A stretch of 64,000 nt of DNA from an uncultured Eggerthella sp. GTDB taxonomy: Bacteria; Actinomycetota; Coriobacteriia; Coriobacteriales; Eggerthellaceae. The stretch is from positions 1 through 64,000 of the forward strand of contig CALLDI010000011.1 in assembly GCA_937998355.1 (NCBI GenBank). The letters are read 5' to 3'. A program made the translations under genes and the position numbers. The notes under the pieces are model-generated. The model ran no database searches. It was not told the origin of the DNA and saw nothing but the letters and a program-made list of their open reading frames with translations. Shown one piece after another: positions 34,206 through 43,158 of this stretch. Every line of letters begins with the position of its first letter. The first letter of the stretch is position 1.

Positions 34206-35228
34206 TCAGCTATCAACAACAGAAGGGAATGCGATGAGGAAGACCGCACCGCCCTCGGGCGCGTTGAACGCGGTGATATTGCCATCGTTGCCTTCAACGA
34301 TGGCATGCACGATAGAGAGCCCGAGGCCTGATCCTCCCTTCACGCGTGCGCGCGAGAAGTCCGTGCGATAGAAACGCTTGAACAGCAGCGATGGATTGAT
34401 GTCGCCGAATCCGACGCCGTTGTCCTTCACGGCGATGATGGATTTGTCTTCAACACCTGAGAGCATGATCTTCACTTCGCCCCCTTCGGGCACGTGCTTG
34501 CATGCATTGTCCGTCAGGTTGATGAGCGCTTGCTTCAGGCGGTCGGGGTCGATGAGGATATCGGGTGCTTCGCCGTCGATGGAGAAGGTGATGTCCTTCT
34601 TCTGGAAATTCGCGCTCAAGATCTCGCCGACCTCTTCGGCGACGTTCTTGATATTCACGCGCTCGATGGCGGTGGGGGAGTCTTCCTGGATGTGACGCAG
34701 GGAGATGAGGTCGTTCACGAGGTTGTTCAGACGCTTCGATTCCGAGAGTGTGATCTGCAAGAAATGCTGGCGCATGGAGAGCGGCATGTCCGGATCCATC
34801 ATCAGCTCGGCATTGCCGCTGATCGCGGTAAGAGGCGTGCGGAATTCATGCGCCACGTCAGAGATGAATTCGCCTTCGCGCTGCTTCATGAGCGCGATCT
34901 CGTCCTTGTACGTTTCTACGGAGTCGATCAGATCCTCGATGGCATGAGAGAGCTCTTCGCTCTCGTAAAGGCCATGACGGATCTTGAACGAGATATCGTA
35001 ATCGCCCGCTTGGTATTGACGTATGCCGTTAGTGAGCGCACGAAAAGGGTTGCTCGTGAAATATGCGATGAGCAAGCTGAGACAGAACGCGATGCAGCTG
35101 ATCGGGATGACCAGCAAGAGGATCCAGTGCGATGCGTGGAAGAAATGGATGCCGCACACGCATGCGATGCCGCTACTGAGCGCAGCGAGCAACGTGCAAG
35201 TGAAAGCGACGTGAGTTGCGAGCCTCAT
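34206..35228 (-). CDS. Sensor histidine kinase
   Basis: A 340-residue HisKA-type kinase. Two N-terminal membrane helices (about 8-30 and 34-56) leave almost no extracytoplasmic loop, so the signal may be sensed within the membrane or by a partner. A HAMP-like linker (about 58-110), the phospho-acceptor His127 in DVAHEFRTPLTAI, an N-box (L-T-D-N-A-C-K-H) and G-boxes DNGVGFG and GGSGLGLS follow. It would phosphorylate the response regulator encoded 15 bp upstream in the same operon. The stimulus is unknown; the small-loop architecture resembles envelope-stress kinases of Gram-positive bacteria. Confidence 0.9.
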   Translation of the reverse strand: MRLATHVAFTCTLLAALSSGIACVCGIHFFHASHWILLLVIPISCIAFCLSLLIAYFTSNPFRALTNGIRQYQAGDYDISFKIRHGLYESEELSHAIEDLIDSVETYKDEIALMKQREGEFISDVAHEFRTPLTAISGNAELMMDPDMPLSMRQHFLQITLSESKRLNNLVNDLISLRHIQEDSPTAIERVNIKNVAEEVGEILSANFQKKDITFSIDGEAPDILIDPDRLKQALINLTDNACKHVPEGGEVKIMLSGVEDKSIIAVKDNGVGFGDINPSLLFKRFYRTDFSRARVKGGSGLGLSIVHAIVEGNDGNITAFNAPEGGAVFLIAFPSVVDS

Positions 35229-35243
35229 AGAAGCTTGCCCGCG

Positions 35244-35933
35244 CTATTTTTTGAAGCGATAACCGTAACCGCGCACGGTCTCGACCACTTGAGGATTGTA
35301 GCCAGCCGCTTCGATCTTGTCGCGAAGGCGCTTGATATGCGTATCGACCGTTTTCGTTTCGGTGATGAATTCCCAGCCCCACGCCTCGCGCAACAGATCT
35401 TCGCGCGAGACCACTTTGCCAGCATTGTGCATGAGGCAGCTCATCAGTTCGAATTCGCGTGGGGTAAGATCGATCGGGCCGTGTTCGCCCATGGCGGTAT
35501 GCGCGTCGTCGTCGAGCACGATGCCGCTCGCATTGACCTCGGCCGACGTGCTCGTCGCTGCTTGAGACCTGCGGAGCAGTGCGCGCGTACGTGCGATGAG
35601 CCCGCGAATACCGAAGGGTTTCGCCAGGTAATCGTCCGCGCCCAGCTCGAGGCCGATGATCTTGTTCACTTCGCCATCGCGAGCGGAAAGGAACAGGATG
35701 GGCGTGTCGTATTTCGAGCGGATGCGACGGCAGAGTTCGTAGCCATCGATGCCCGGAAGCATGATGTCGAGGATGTAGAGGTCGTAGGGCTTCTGTTCGA
35801 TGAGCTCGAGCGCCTGTTCGCCATCTGCGGCGGTATCAACTGAGTAATTTTCCTTCTGAAGCGCGTAGCTTACGAATTCGGTGATGGATGGTTCATCATC
35901 AACTACAAGAATGCGTGCAGGAGTGTGATCCAT
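35244..35933 (-). CDS. OmpR-family response regulator
   Basis: A 229-residue regulator with a receiver domain (about 6-120; Asp56 phospho-acceptor in Y-I-L-D-I-M-L-P, acidic pair Asp12-Asp13, Lys in L-A-K-P-F) and an OmpR/PhoB winged helix (about 135-228) ending in the usual V-R-G-Y-G-Y-R-F. It is the first gene of the two-component operon and is divergent from coaX. Target genes cannot be named from the window. Confidence 0.92.
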   Translation of the reverse strand: MDHTPARILVVDDEPSITEFVSYALQKENYSVDTAADGEQALELIEQKPYDLYILDIMLPGIDGYELCRRIRSKYDTPILFLSARDGEVNKIIGLELGADDYLAKPFGIRGLIARTRALLRRSQAATSTSAEVNASGIVLDDDAHTAMGEHGPIDLTPREFELMSCLMHNAGKVVSREDLLREAWGWEFITETKTVDTHIKRLRDKIEAAGYNPQVVETVRGYGYRFKK

Positions 35934-36037
35934 GTCGAGTCCCTCTCACTATCTCTTACGAGCTTTCGCCAATCAAACATTGACGCTGCTCTTTCCCCTT
36001 TCACAATATGGTAGCATTCGTTTTACGATTTACTGAA

Positions 36038-36043
36038 TATAAT
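36038..36043 (+). promoter_or_regulatory. -10 box before coaX
   Basis: A perfect TATAAT lies 46 bp before the coaX start. The region at -35 is a poor match. AAAGG precedes the ATG by about 10 nt. Confidence 0.5.
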
Positions 36044-36089
36044 CGCTGAGCGAATACAAAAATATGCACACCTTGAAAGGTACGTTGAG

Positions 36090-36860
36090 ATGCTCTTAGT
36101 GGTAGATATCGGCAACACCCACACCGTTTTAGGTATCTATGATGGCGATCGTTTGATCCACATGTGGAGGCTCGCCACCAACGTCGACTACACCAGCGAT
36201 GAATTGCGCATCAAGCTGCACGCGCTGCTCGGCGCAGAAGAGATCGATCCGAACGCGATAAAAGGCGCGATCCTTTGCTCGGTCGTACCCGCGCTCACGC
36301 ACAATTGGGAGAAGGTGTGCGAGCGATCGTTCGGCGTCGTGCCGTTGGTGGTCTCTTCGTCCACCTGCGCTCACTTGCTCAACATCGATGCGACCTCGTT
36401 CACGGAGCTGGGTGCCGACCGCGTTGCCGATGCAGTGGCGGCCAAGGCCATCTTTGGGGCACCCGTGGTAGTGGTCGATTTCGGCACGGCTACGAACATG
36501 GAGGTTATCGATAAGGATGGGGCGTTCGTGGGCGGTGTCATCGCGCCGGGCGTCGAATCCTCCATGCGCTCGCTCATGTCGCGTGCGGCGCTGCTTCGCG
36601 CGGTCGAGCTCGAAGATCCTGGCATCTCGATCGGTCGAGACTCTTCTGAGGCCATCCAGATCGGCGTGGTGTGCGGCGAGGCTGCACGCGTTGATGGTCT
36701 GGTCGATCGCATCCATGAACAGCTCGGCTACACCACCAAAGTGGTGGCGACCGGAGGTCTTGCGCACCGTATCGCGCCGCTTTCTCGAACCATAACCGAA
36801 ATCGACGTCGAACTGACCTTACAGGGATTGCGGCTGATCTATAACGACCTGAAAAAGTAA
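36090..36860 (+). CDS. coaX: Pantothenate kinase, type III
   Basis: A 256-residue CoaX that phosphorylates pantothenate, the first step of coenzyme A synthesis. The ASKHA-fold motifs are DIGNT at residues 6-10, the pantothenate-binding G-A-D-R in TELGADR, and D-F-G-T-A-T-N. Type III enzymes are not feedback-inhibited by CoA, which suits a cell with heavy CoA-ester metabolism. It leads a rightward run into fhs, 42 bp downstream, and may be co-transcribed with it. Confidence 0.93.
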   Translation: MLLVVDIGNTHTVLGIYDGDRLIHMWRLATNVDYTSDELRIKLHALLGAEEIDPNAIKGAILCSVVPALTHNWEKVCERSFGVVPLVVSSSTCAHLLNIDATSFTELGADRVADAVAAKAIFGAPVVVVDFGTATNMEVIDKDGAFVGGVIAPGVESSMRSLMSRAALLRAVELEDPGISIGRDSSEAIQIGVVCGEAARVDGLVDRIHEQLGYTTKVVATGGLAHRIAPLSRTITEIDVELTLQGLRLIYNDLKK

Positions 36861-36902
36861 GATATCTTCCAGATTCATTTCGAGGAGAAAGAGGGGCCCG
36901 AC

Positions 36903-38570
36903 GTGTTGTCAGACATTGAGATCGCCCAAGCAGCGAATCCGATCGACATTTCCGAAGTCGCAGAGAAAGCAGGAGTCGCTCCTGAGTATCTGGAGTGCTA
37001 CGGCAAGACCAAAGCGAAGGTCGACTACAACCTGCTTCGCGATAAAGACTATCAGCCGGGTAAGCTCATTCTCGTCACCGCTATCAACCCGACCGCAGCC
37101 GGCGAAGGCAAGACCACTACGACCGTCGGTCTTTCCGACGCGCTCGCAAAGATGGGCAAGAACGTGGTCGTCGCTTTGCGCGAGCCGTCGCTCGGCCCTG
37201 TCTTCGGTGTGAAGGGCGGTGCTGCTGGCGGCGGATATGCCCAGGTCATCCCCATGGAAGACATCAACCTGCACTTCACGGGCGATTTCCACGCCATCGG
37301 GGCTGCGAACAATCTGCTGGCAGCGATGCTCGACAATCACATCCAGCAGGGCAACGAGCTCGGCATCGACGTGCGCCGCATCACATGGAAGCGCGTCGTG
37401 GATATGAACGATCGCCAACTGCGCAACATCGTGTGCGGTCTGGGTGGCGTGAAGAGCGGCATGCCGCGCGAAGACGGCTTCGATATCACCGTTGCTTCCG
37501 AGGTCATGGCCATTTTCTGCCTTGCGACCTCCATCACCGATCTGAAGGATCGCCTCGGTCGCATCGTGGTGGGCTACACCCACGATGACGAGCCGGTCAC
37601 TGCGCGCGATCTGGGTGCCGATGGCGCGATGGCAGCGTTGCTCAAGGATGCTCTGAAGCCCAATCTCGTTCAGACGCTCGAAGGCACGCCGGCGTTCGTG
37701 CATGGTGGTCCGTTCGCGAACATCGCTCATGGTTGCAATTCCATCATGGCGACGCGCATGGCGCTCGCTCTGGGCGATTATTGCGTCACCGAAGCAGGCT
37801 TCGGAGCTGATCTGGGTGCCGAGAAGTTCCTCGATATCAAGTGCCGTCTCGCCGGGCTCGAGCCTGATGCGGTCGTCGTGGTCGCGACGGTGCGTGCGCT
37901 CAAGAATCACGGCGGCGTCGCGAAGGATGATCTGAACGAAGAGAATCTCTCGGCGCTCGAAGCGGGTCTCCCGAACTTGCTCCAGCATGTCGAGAACATT
38001 CGTAACGTCTATGGTCTTCCGTGTGTGGTCGCGATCAATGAATTCCCGACCGACACGCAGGCAGAGATCGATCTGGTGCGTCGCAAGTGCGAAGAGCTGG
38101 GCGTGAACGTCGCGCTTTCCCAGGTATGGGCGAAGGGTGGCGAAGGCGGTCTCGAGCTGGCGGAAGAGGTCGTGCGTCTGTGCGACGAGACCAGCAAGCT
38201 CACATTCGCATATGAAGACGATCTGGGCCTCGCGGAGAAGATCGAAGCCATCGCCATGCGCATCTATCACGCTGATGGCGTTGATTTCACCACCTCTGCC
38301 GTCGAAGAGATCAAGAAGCTCGAGAGCCTCGGCTTCGGCAGTTATCCGGTCTGCATGGCGAAGACCCAGTACAGCTTCTCGGATGACCCGACGAAATTGG
38401 GCGCTCCGAAGGATTTCCGCATCACGGTTCGTCAGGTCAAGGTGTCCGCGGGTGCTGGTTTCGTGGTGGCGCTCACGGGCGACGTGCTCACGATGCCGGG
38501 CTTGCCGAAATCGCCTGCTGCGCTTCGTATCGACGTGGACGAAACGGGCAAGATCAGCGGACTGTTCTAA
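36903..38570 (+). CDS. fhs: Formate-tetrahydrofolate ligase
   Basis: A 555-residue FTHFS, close to the usual length, that joins formate to THF with ATP. The GTG start follows AGAGGGG. The P-loop T-A-A-G-E-G-K-T-T-T-T and the family signature V-A-L-R-E-P-S-L-G-P-V-F-G-x-K-G-G-A-A-G-G-G are intact. With fchA and folD downstream it makes the full formate to methylene-THF branch. This serves purine, serine and formyl-Met synthesis, or the methyl branch of acetogenesis; no other Wood-Ljungdahl genes are in view. Confidence 0.95.
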   Translation: MLSDIEIAQAANPIDISEVAEKAGVAPEYLECYGKTKAKVDYNLLRDKDYQPGKLILVTAINPTAAGEGKTTTTVGLSDALAKMGKNVVVALREPSLGPVFGVKGGAAGGGYAQVIPMEDINLHFTGDFHAIGAANNLLAAMLDNHIQQGNELGIDVRRITWKRVVDMNDRQLRNIVCGLGGVKSGMPREDGFDITVASEVMAIFCLATSITDLKDRLGRIVVGYTHDDEPVTARDLGADGAMAALLKDALKPNLVQTLEGTPAFVHGGPFANIAHGCNSIMATRMALALGDYCVTEAGFGADLGAEKFLDIKCRLAGLEPDAVVVVATVRALKNHGGVAKDDLNEENLSALEAGLPNLLQHVENIRNVYGLPCVVAINEFPTDTQAEIDLVRRKCEELGVNVALSQVWAKGGEGGLELAEEVVRLCDETSKLTFAYEDDLGLAEKIEAIAMRIYHADGVDFTTSAVEEIKKLESLGFGSYPVCMAKTQYSFSDDPTKLGAPKDFRITVRQVKVSAGAGFVVALTGDVLTMPGLPKSPAALRIDVDETGKISGLF

Positions 38571-38582
38571 GCGAGTCACCAC

Positions 38583-39200
38583 ATGATCGATCGAACCTTC
38601 ATCGATGAATTAGCGAGTAAAGCGCCAACACCGGGAGGTGGAGGCGCTTGTGCTTATTGCGGGGCGCTCGCAGCTGCGCTCTCTTCCATGGTCTGCAACT
38701 TGACCTTGGGAAAGAAAGCTTACGAAGCGGTCGAATCCGACGTGCGCGAGGCGTGCGATGAGCTTGCCAGCTTGCAAGATCGTTTGATCGCGCTGATCGA
38801 CGAGGACGCACGCGCATTCGCGCCCCTTGCTGCTGCTTACGCGCTGCCGAAGGGGACGCCTGAAGAGCGTGCGGTGAAGGACGCAGCGCTGCAAGATGCT
38901 CTCGTCGAAGCGTGCGAGGTCCCCCTTTCGATCATGCGGGCTTGCGCTCGTGTCATCGATCTGGCTCAGGTGCTCGTCGATAAGGGTTCGCGCCTTGCGC
39001 TCTCCGATGCAGGCGTGAGCGCGCTCTTCGCGAAAGCAGCCCTTCAAGGGGCTTCGCTCAACGTGCTCATCAATTGCTCGTCGATGAACGATCGTGCGCG
39101 AGCAAGCGTCTATTTGGATGAAGTGCGCGATCTTGTGGATGAATACGCTGTACGCGCGGACCGTGCGTACGAAGCTGTGGTGAAGGAGCTCGAGGCATGA
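38583..39200 (+). CDS. fchA: Methenyl-THF cyclohydrolase (FTCD-C family)
   Basis: A 205-residue helical protein of the FchA/cyclodeaminase family. The N-terminal motif P-T-P-G-G-G-G-A-x-A-Y is diagnostic. FchA interconverts 10-formyl-THF and 5,10-methenyl-THF. It lies 12 bp after fhs and overlaps folD by four bases (ATGA), so the three enzymes of the pathway are co-expressed. Its presence makes sense of the altered FolD active site encoded next. Confidence 0.88.
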   Translation: MIDRTFIDELASKAPTPGGGGACAYCGALAAALSSMVCNLTLGKKAYEAVESDVREACDELASLQDRLIALIDEDARAFAPLAAAYALPKGTPEERAVKDAALQDALVEACEVPLSIMRACARVIDLAQVLVDKGSRLALSDAGVSALFAKAALQGASLNVLINCSSMNDRARASVYLDEVRDLVDEYAVRADRAYEAVVKELEA

Positions 39201-40051
39201 TCCCTCATATTCTTGGTTCTAAACCGGTCGTTGATGCGATGAACGCCGATCTGCATCCGCGCGTCGAGTCGCTTCGTCAAAAGGGCATCATCCCCACGCT
39301 CGCGATCGTACGTGTTGGGAACAGGCCTGATGATGTCAGTTATGAACGTACCGCGATCAAGCGTGCGGAGTCGCTCGATATGGCCGTGCGCGTCTTCGAG
39401 CTGCCAGAAGACGTTTCTTATGAGCTCATCGCAGGCGATATCGAATTCATCAACGAAGATCCTTCCATCCACGGGTGCTTGATGTTTCGTCCGCTGCCGG
39501 AATTTCTCGACGAGAAGGCGCTGTGCGATCTGCTCGTTCCGCATAAGGATGTGGATGGCATCTCGACAGCGGCGCTAGCGGGTATCTTTACCGATGATCC
39601 CGATTCGTTGCCGCCCGCTACGGCTGAGGCATGCATCAAGGTGCTCGATCATTACGGCATCTCGCTCGAAGGCAAACATGTGGTCGTGGTGGGTCGTAGT
39701 CTCGTGATCGGCAAACCGGTCTCGATGATGCTCCTGCGTCATAATGCGAGCGTGACCATCTGTCACTCCAAGACCGAGAACCTTGCGAGCATCACGCGAA
39801 ATGCCGATATCGTCATTTGTGCGACCGGCCGTCCGCGCGCGTATGGCGCGGACTATTTCGCACCTGGTCAGGTGGTGTTGGACGTAGGGATCAACTTCGA
39901 TGCGGAAGGCCATATGTGCGGCGACGTTGATTTCGAGGCGGTCGAGCCTCTGGTCGCCGCTATCACTCCGGTGCCTGGCGGCATCGGAGCGGTCACGACC
40001 TCTTGCACGATGGAGCACACCATCGTTTCGGCAGAGCGCGCCGCGCTCTAA
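39197..40051 (+). CDS. folD: Methylene-THF dehydrogenase FolD, probably without cyclohydrolase activity
   Basis: A 284-residue FolD with the two usual domains: a catalytic N-terminal part and an NAD(P) fold with G-R-S-L-V-I-G-K-P, ending in T-P-V-P-G-G-I-G. Alignment to recalled E. coli FolD keeps the Tyr (Tyr49 here) and the Asp of KDVDG (Asp120). The key Lys54 of the cyclohydrolase is Ala53 here, and Gln98 is Phe97. In the human enzyme the equivalent Lys and Gln are essential for the cyclohydrolase step. The protein is therefore predicted to act only as a dehydrogenase, with FchA from the overlapping gene doing the second step. This inference rests on residues seen in the sequence. Confidence 0.88.
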   Translation: MIPHILGSKPVVDAMNADLHPRVESLRQKGIIPTLAIVRVGNRPDDVSYERTAIKRAESLDMAVRVFELPEDVSYELIAGDIEFINEDPSIHGCLMFRPLPEFLDEKALCDLLVPHKDVDGISTAALAGIFTDDPDSLPPATAEACIKVLDHYGISLEGKHVVVVGRSLVIGKPVSMMLLRHNASVTICHSKTENLASITRNADIVICATGRPRAYGADYFAPGQVVLDVGINFDAEGHMCGDVDFEAVEPLVAAITPVPGGIGAVTTSCTMEHTIVSAERAAL

Positions 40052-40060
40052 GGGGTCGGT

Positions 40061-40540
40061 ATGGTCGAAGTGGCACGAACGATCGAAAGTAGAAGCGTCG
40101 AGGAGACGCAACGGATCGCTGCGGCGCTGGCGCAGCTCGTTTCGCCCGGCACGATCATCGCGCTCGATGGGGATCTCGGGGCGGGGAAGACGCATTTCGT
40201 ACAAGGATTCGCTGCGGGCCTTGGTGTGGAGCGCGCGGTCACATCTCCTACGTTCAATGTGATGTGCGAATATCCGGAAGGCCGTATGCCACTCTATCAT
40301 TTCGATCTCTACCGGCTCGAAGATCCGCTCGAGCTCGAGGATATCGCTTTCTACGATCTGGTCGAAGCTGATGGCGTGAGCTGCATCGAATGGGCGCGCA
40401 AGTTCGCTGACGAGATCCCGTCCTCAGCATTATGGGTGTCGATCGAGACGAACGCGGATGGATTGCGAAGCATCCGAGCGAGCGCGAGCGAAGCGCAGAG
40501 CGATGCGTTGATGGACGAATGGCTCGCGCAGATCGCGTGA
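40061..40540 (+). CDS. tsaE: tRNA t6A synthesis ATPase TsaE
   Basis: A 159-residue P-loop ATPase (G-D-L-G-A-G-K-T-H at about residues 36-44; H-F-D-L-Y-R-L and E-W-A motifs further on). TsaE drives turnover of the TsaB-TsaD complex that adds threonylcarbamoyl to A37 of ANN-decoding tRNAs. It starts 9 bp after folD and 24 bp before the fused partner gene, giving a compact t6A operon. Confidence 0.92.
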   Translation: MVEVARTIESRSVEETQRIAAALAQLVSPGTIIALDGDLGAGKTHFVQGFAAGLGVERAVTSPTFNVMCEYPEGRMPLYHFDLYRLEDPLELEDIAFYDLVEADGVSCIEWARKFADEIPSSALWVSIETNADGLRSIRASASEAQSDALMDEWLAQIA

Positions 40541-40564
40541 AGTCTCTTCGTCTGAAGGAGTTCA

Positions 40565-43036
40565 TTGAAGCAGAAGGATCACATACTCGCATTCGACACC
40601 GCCAATGAGGTCATCGCGGTAGGTGTCGGCAGGCTCGATCGAGACGCGCGCTCGATCGAGGTGATCGCCTCCGAAGAGGTTCCTGCATTTCGCGCCTCGA
40701 ACACCAAGCTCATAAGTCAGATCGAATCGGCGCTCGAGCACGCGCGCGTCGGCAAAGAGTCGATCGCATGCGTGGTGTGCGGACGGGGACCTGGATCGTT
40801 CACGGGCGTGCGCATCTGCCTGTCTACCGCTAAGGGCATCGCGCTCGGGCTCGGAGTGCCGCTCTTCGGCGTTTCGACGCTCGACGCTCAAGCTTGGGAT
40901 CAGTGGCAACGCGGCGTGCGTGGCGACGTGGTCGTTCTTGGAGATGCGATGCGCAAAGAGGTCTATCCGGTGCGCTACGTACTCGATGATCAGGGCGTCA
41001 CGCGCTTGAATGCCGATCTCGTCATCAAAGCGCAAGACGCGCGCGAATGGCTCGCATCGAGCACGTCGGAGCATCAAGTGATAACGGGCGATGCGCTCGC
41101 GAAGTTCGCTGAACTCTTCGCCGATCAGGGCACGCTCGCGCACGAAGACTGTTGGCACCCGACCGGCGCGGGATTGCTCCACGCGACCGCCCAGGCTTGG
41201 CGTGAAGGCGCTTTCGATCCCGATGATGCGGTGTTGGGCGATGCGGTCGCATTGCTGCCGGTATACACGCGCTTATCGGATGCTGAAGAACATGAGCGCA
41301 TCCGCCTTGCGAAGACGTCCGATCAGGTAACGCCGCCTCAAGGTGCGGATCGCAGCATCGCCGCGGGGTCTCAGCGAAGTCGCGATCTTACGAGCGGCGT
41401 GCAGGGCGATGCGCGCAAGAACGAGACGGCGCTCTCCGAAAATCAGACGCTGCGTTTCCAGCCCCTCGATGCTTCATGGGCTGCTGATGTTGCTGCTCTG
41501 GAAGCGAGCGTGATGGGAAGCGATGCTTGGAACGAGGCGCAGATCATCGACGACCTTCCTCGCTCTGATAGAACCTGGTGGGCAGCGTATCTGTCGAATG
41601 ACGCCACTACGCGTACGGTCTCGCATGAGACCGATACGCTCATCGGATATGCAGGTGGATGGATCGTCGATGGGGAAGTGCAGATCCTGAAGGTCGCTTC
41701 CAGCCCCGATCATCGTCAACAAGGCATCGCGCGAGCGCTCATCGAGCGCGTTGCGAGCGACGCGCGCGATCTTGGCGCACGTGAGATGTCGCTCGAGGTG
41801 CGCGTTTCCAATACGGGCGCTCACCGTTTCTACGAGCGGCTCGGGCTTGGGAACATCGGCACGCGTCCTCGCTATTATTCGGACAAGGAAGATGCCTTCA
41901 TCTTCAGGGGGCCGCTGCCGGTAGCGAAGGCGGATGTTGCGGGCATGGACCTGCTCGTGAACGATATCGCGCGCTTGCAGGAAGCAGTTCCTTCGTCGAA
42001 TGAGCTCATCTTCGCGCTCGAGACCTCCTGCGACGAAACGGCTGCTGCTATCGTGAACGGAGAAGGCCAGATCATCGCGGATGTGGTCGCTTCGCAGATC
42101 GATTTTCATACGCGTTTCGGTGGTGTGGTTCCCGAGATCGCGAGCCGCAAGCACATCGAGGCGATCGCAGGCGTGGCGCTCGAGTGTCTCTATCGTGCGC
42201 GTGAGGCGCTCGCGAACCCGACGTTCGGGTGGAAGGATCTTTCCGCAGTCTCGGTCACGTATGCGCCTGGATTGGTGGGTGCGCTCGTGGTTGGTCTTGC
42301 GTTCGCGAAGGGGCTCGCGTGGGCGAGCGATCTTCCGCTGGTGGGCGTGAACCATCTGGAAGGTCACATCTACGCCAATAAGCTCGCGCATCCCGACATC
42401 GAACCGCCCTTGGTGGTCTCGCTCGTGTCAGGCGGACACACCATGCTCGTGTTCGTGAAGGATTGGGGCGATTACGAAACGCTCGGCTCGACGCTCGACG
42501 ACGCTGTGGGTGAAGCGTTCGACAAGGTCGCGAAAGCGCTCGGTCTCGGGTATCCGGGTGGCCCGCTCATCTCGCGCTTGGCGCAAGAGGGCGATCCGAA
42601 GGCGATCAAGTTCCCGCGTGCACTGCTCCATTCAGGCGATTACGATTTCTCGCTCTCGGGCCTGAAGACTGCGGTGCTCACCTATTTGCAGAAGGAGCAG
42701 CAGGCTGGCCGCGAATGGAACATGCCCGATATCGCAGCGAGCTTTCAGCAGGCCGTCATCGACGTGCAGATCGCCAAGGCGCGCACTGCGCTCGAAGAGA
42801 CGGGCGCGAAGGAATTCTGTCTTGGTGGTGGTGTTGCAGCGAACCCTGCACTGCGCGCGGCATACGAGCAGTTGTGCGAAGAATTGGGCGTTCGGCTGAC
42901 CATGCCGCCTCTGAAGGCATGCACTGACAATGCGTCCATGATCGCACTGGTGGGTCTTGACCGCTTCGAACAGGGGAAGCTCTTCGGATTCGAGCGCGAT
43001 GTCGCTGCGCATGTTTCGCTCGACGACCCGTATTAG
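40565..43036 (+). CDS. Triple fusion TsaB-RimI-TsaD
   Basis: An 823-residue protein joining three usually separate enzymes in one uninterrupted frame. Residues about 1-235 are TsaB (N-terminal LAFDTAN; the central G-P-G-S-F-T-G-V-R-I motif). A Gln/Ser/Asp-rich linker (about 240-295) leads to a GNAT acetyltransferase like RimI (about 298-455; acetyl-CoA loop H-R-Q-Q-G-I-A-R-A-L). Residues about 478-823 are TsaD, starting ALETSCDET, with the metal site H-L-E-G-H and S-G-G-H-T. TsaB and TsaD form the t6A-synthesis heterodimer, so fusion fixes 1:1 stoichiometry. RimI acetylates ribosomal protein S18. The TTG start follows GAAGGAG. All three domains look complete. Confidence 0.9.
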   Translation: MKQKDHILAFDTANEVIAVGVGRLDRDARSIEVIASEEVPAFRASNTKLISQIESALEHARVGKESIACVVCGRGPGSFTGVRICLSTAKGIALGLGVPLFGVSTLDAQAWDQWQRGVRGDVVVLGDAMRKEVYPVRYVLDDQGVTRLNADLVIKAQDAREWLASSTSEHQVITGDALAKFAELFADQGTLAHEDCWHPTGAGLLHATAQAWREGAFDPDDAVLGDAVALLPVYTRLSDAEEHERIRLAKTSDQVTPPQGADRSIAAGSQRSRDLTSGVQGDARKNETALSENQTLRFQPLDASWAADVAALEASVMGSDAWNEAQIIDDLPRSDRTWWAAYLSNDATTRTVSHETDTLIGYAGGWIVDGEVQILKVASSPDHRQQGIARALIERVASDARDLGAREMSLEVRVSNTGAHRFYERLGLGNIGTRPRYYSDKEDAFIFRGPLPVAKADVAGMDLLVNDIARLQEAVPSSNELIFALETSCDETAAAIVNGEGQIIADVVASQIDFHTRFGGVVPEIASRKHIEAIAGVALECLYRAREALANPTFGWKDLSAVSVTYAPGLVGALVVGLAFAKGLAWASDLPLVGVNHLEGHIYANKLAHPDIEPPLVVSLVSGGHTMLVFVKDWGDYETLGSTLDDAVGEAFDKVAKALGLGYPGGPLISRLAQEGDPKAIKFPRALLHSGDYDFSLSGLKTAVLTYLQKEQQAGREWNMPDIAASFQQAVIDVQIAKARTALEETGAKEFCLGGGVAANPALRAAYEQLCEELGVRLTMPPLKACTDNASMIALVGLDRFEQGKLFGFERDVAAHVSLDDPY

Positions 43037-43158
43037 GCCGCTCCAAAAACCCTGATTGCTTTCCGCGAGGGGTATGGCTACGATTATCACTCGGAGCGAA
43101 ATCGAGGCACGAACGCGCCTCGATCGCCACATGAGCACGACCAAGGACCCCGAGGGTT

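Noticed and set aside
36841..36902. THF riboswitch before fhs
   Set aside because: The gap is only 42 bp and shows no long-range pairing; it holds just an RBS.
36909..38582. 557-codon open frame antisense to fhs
   Set aside because: The plus strand encodes a complete formate-THF ligase. The antisense product has no recognisable motif or RBS.
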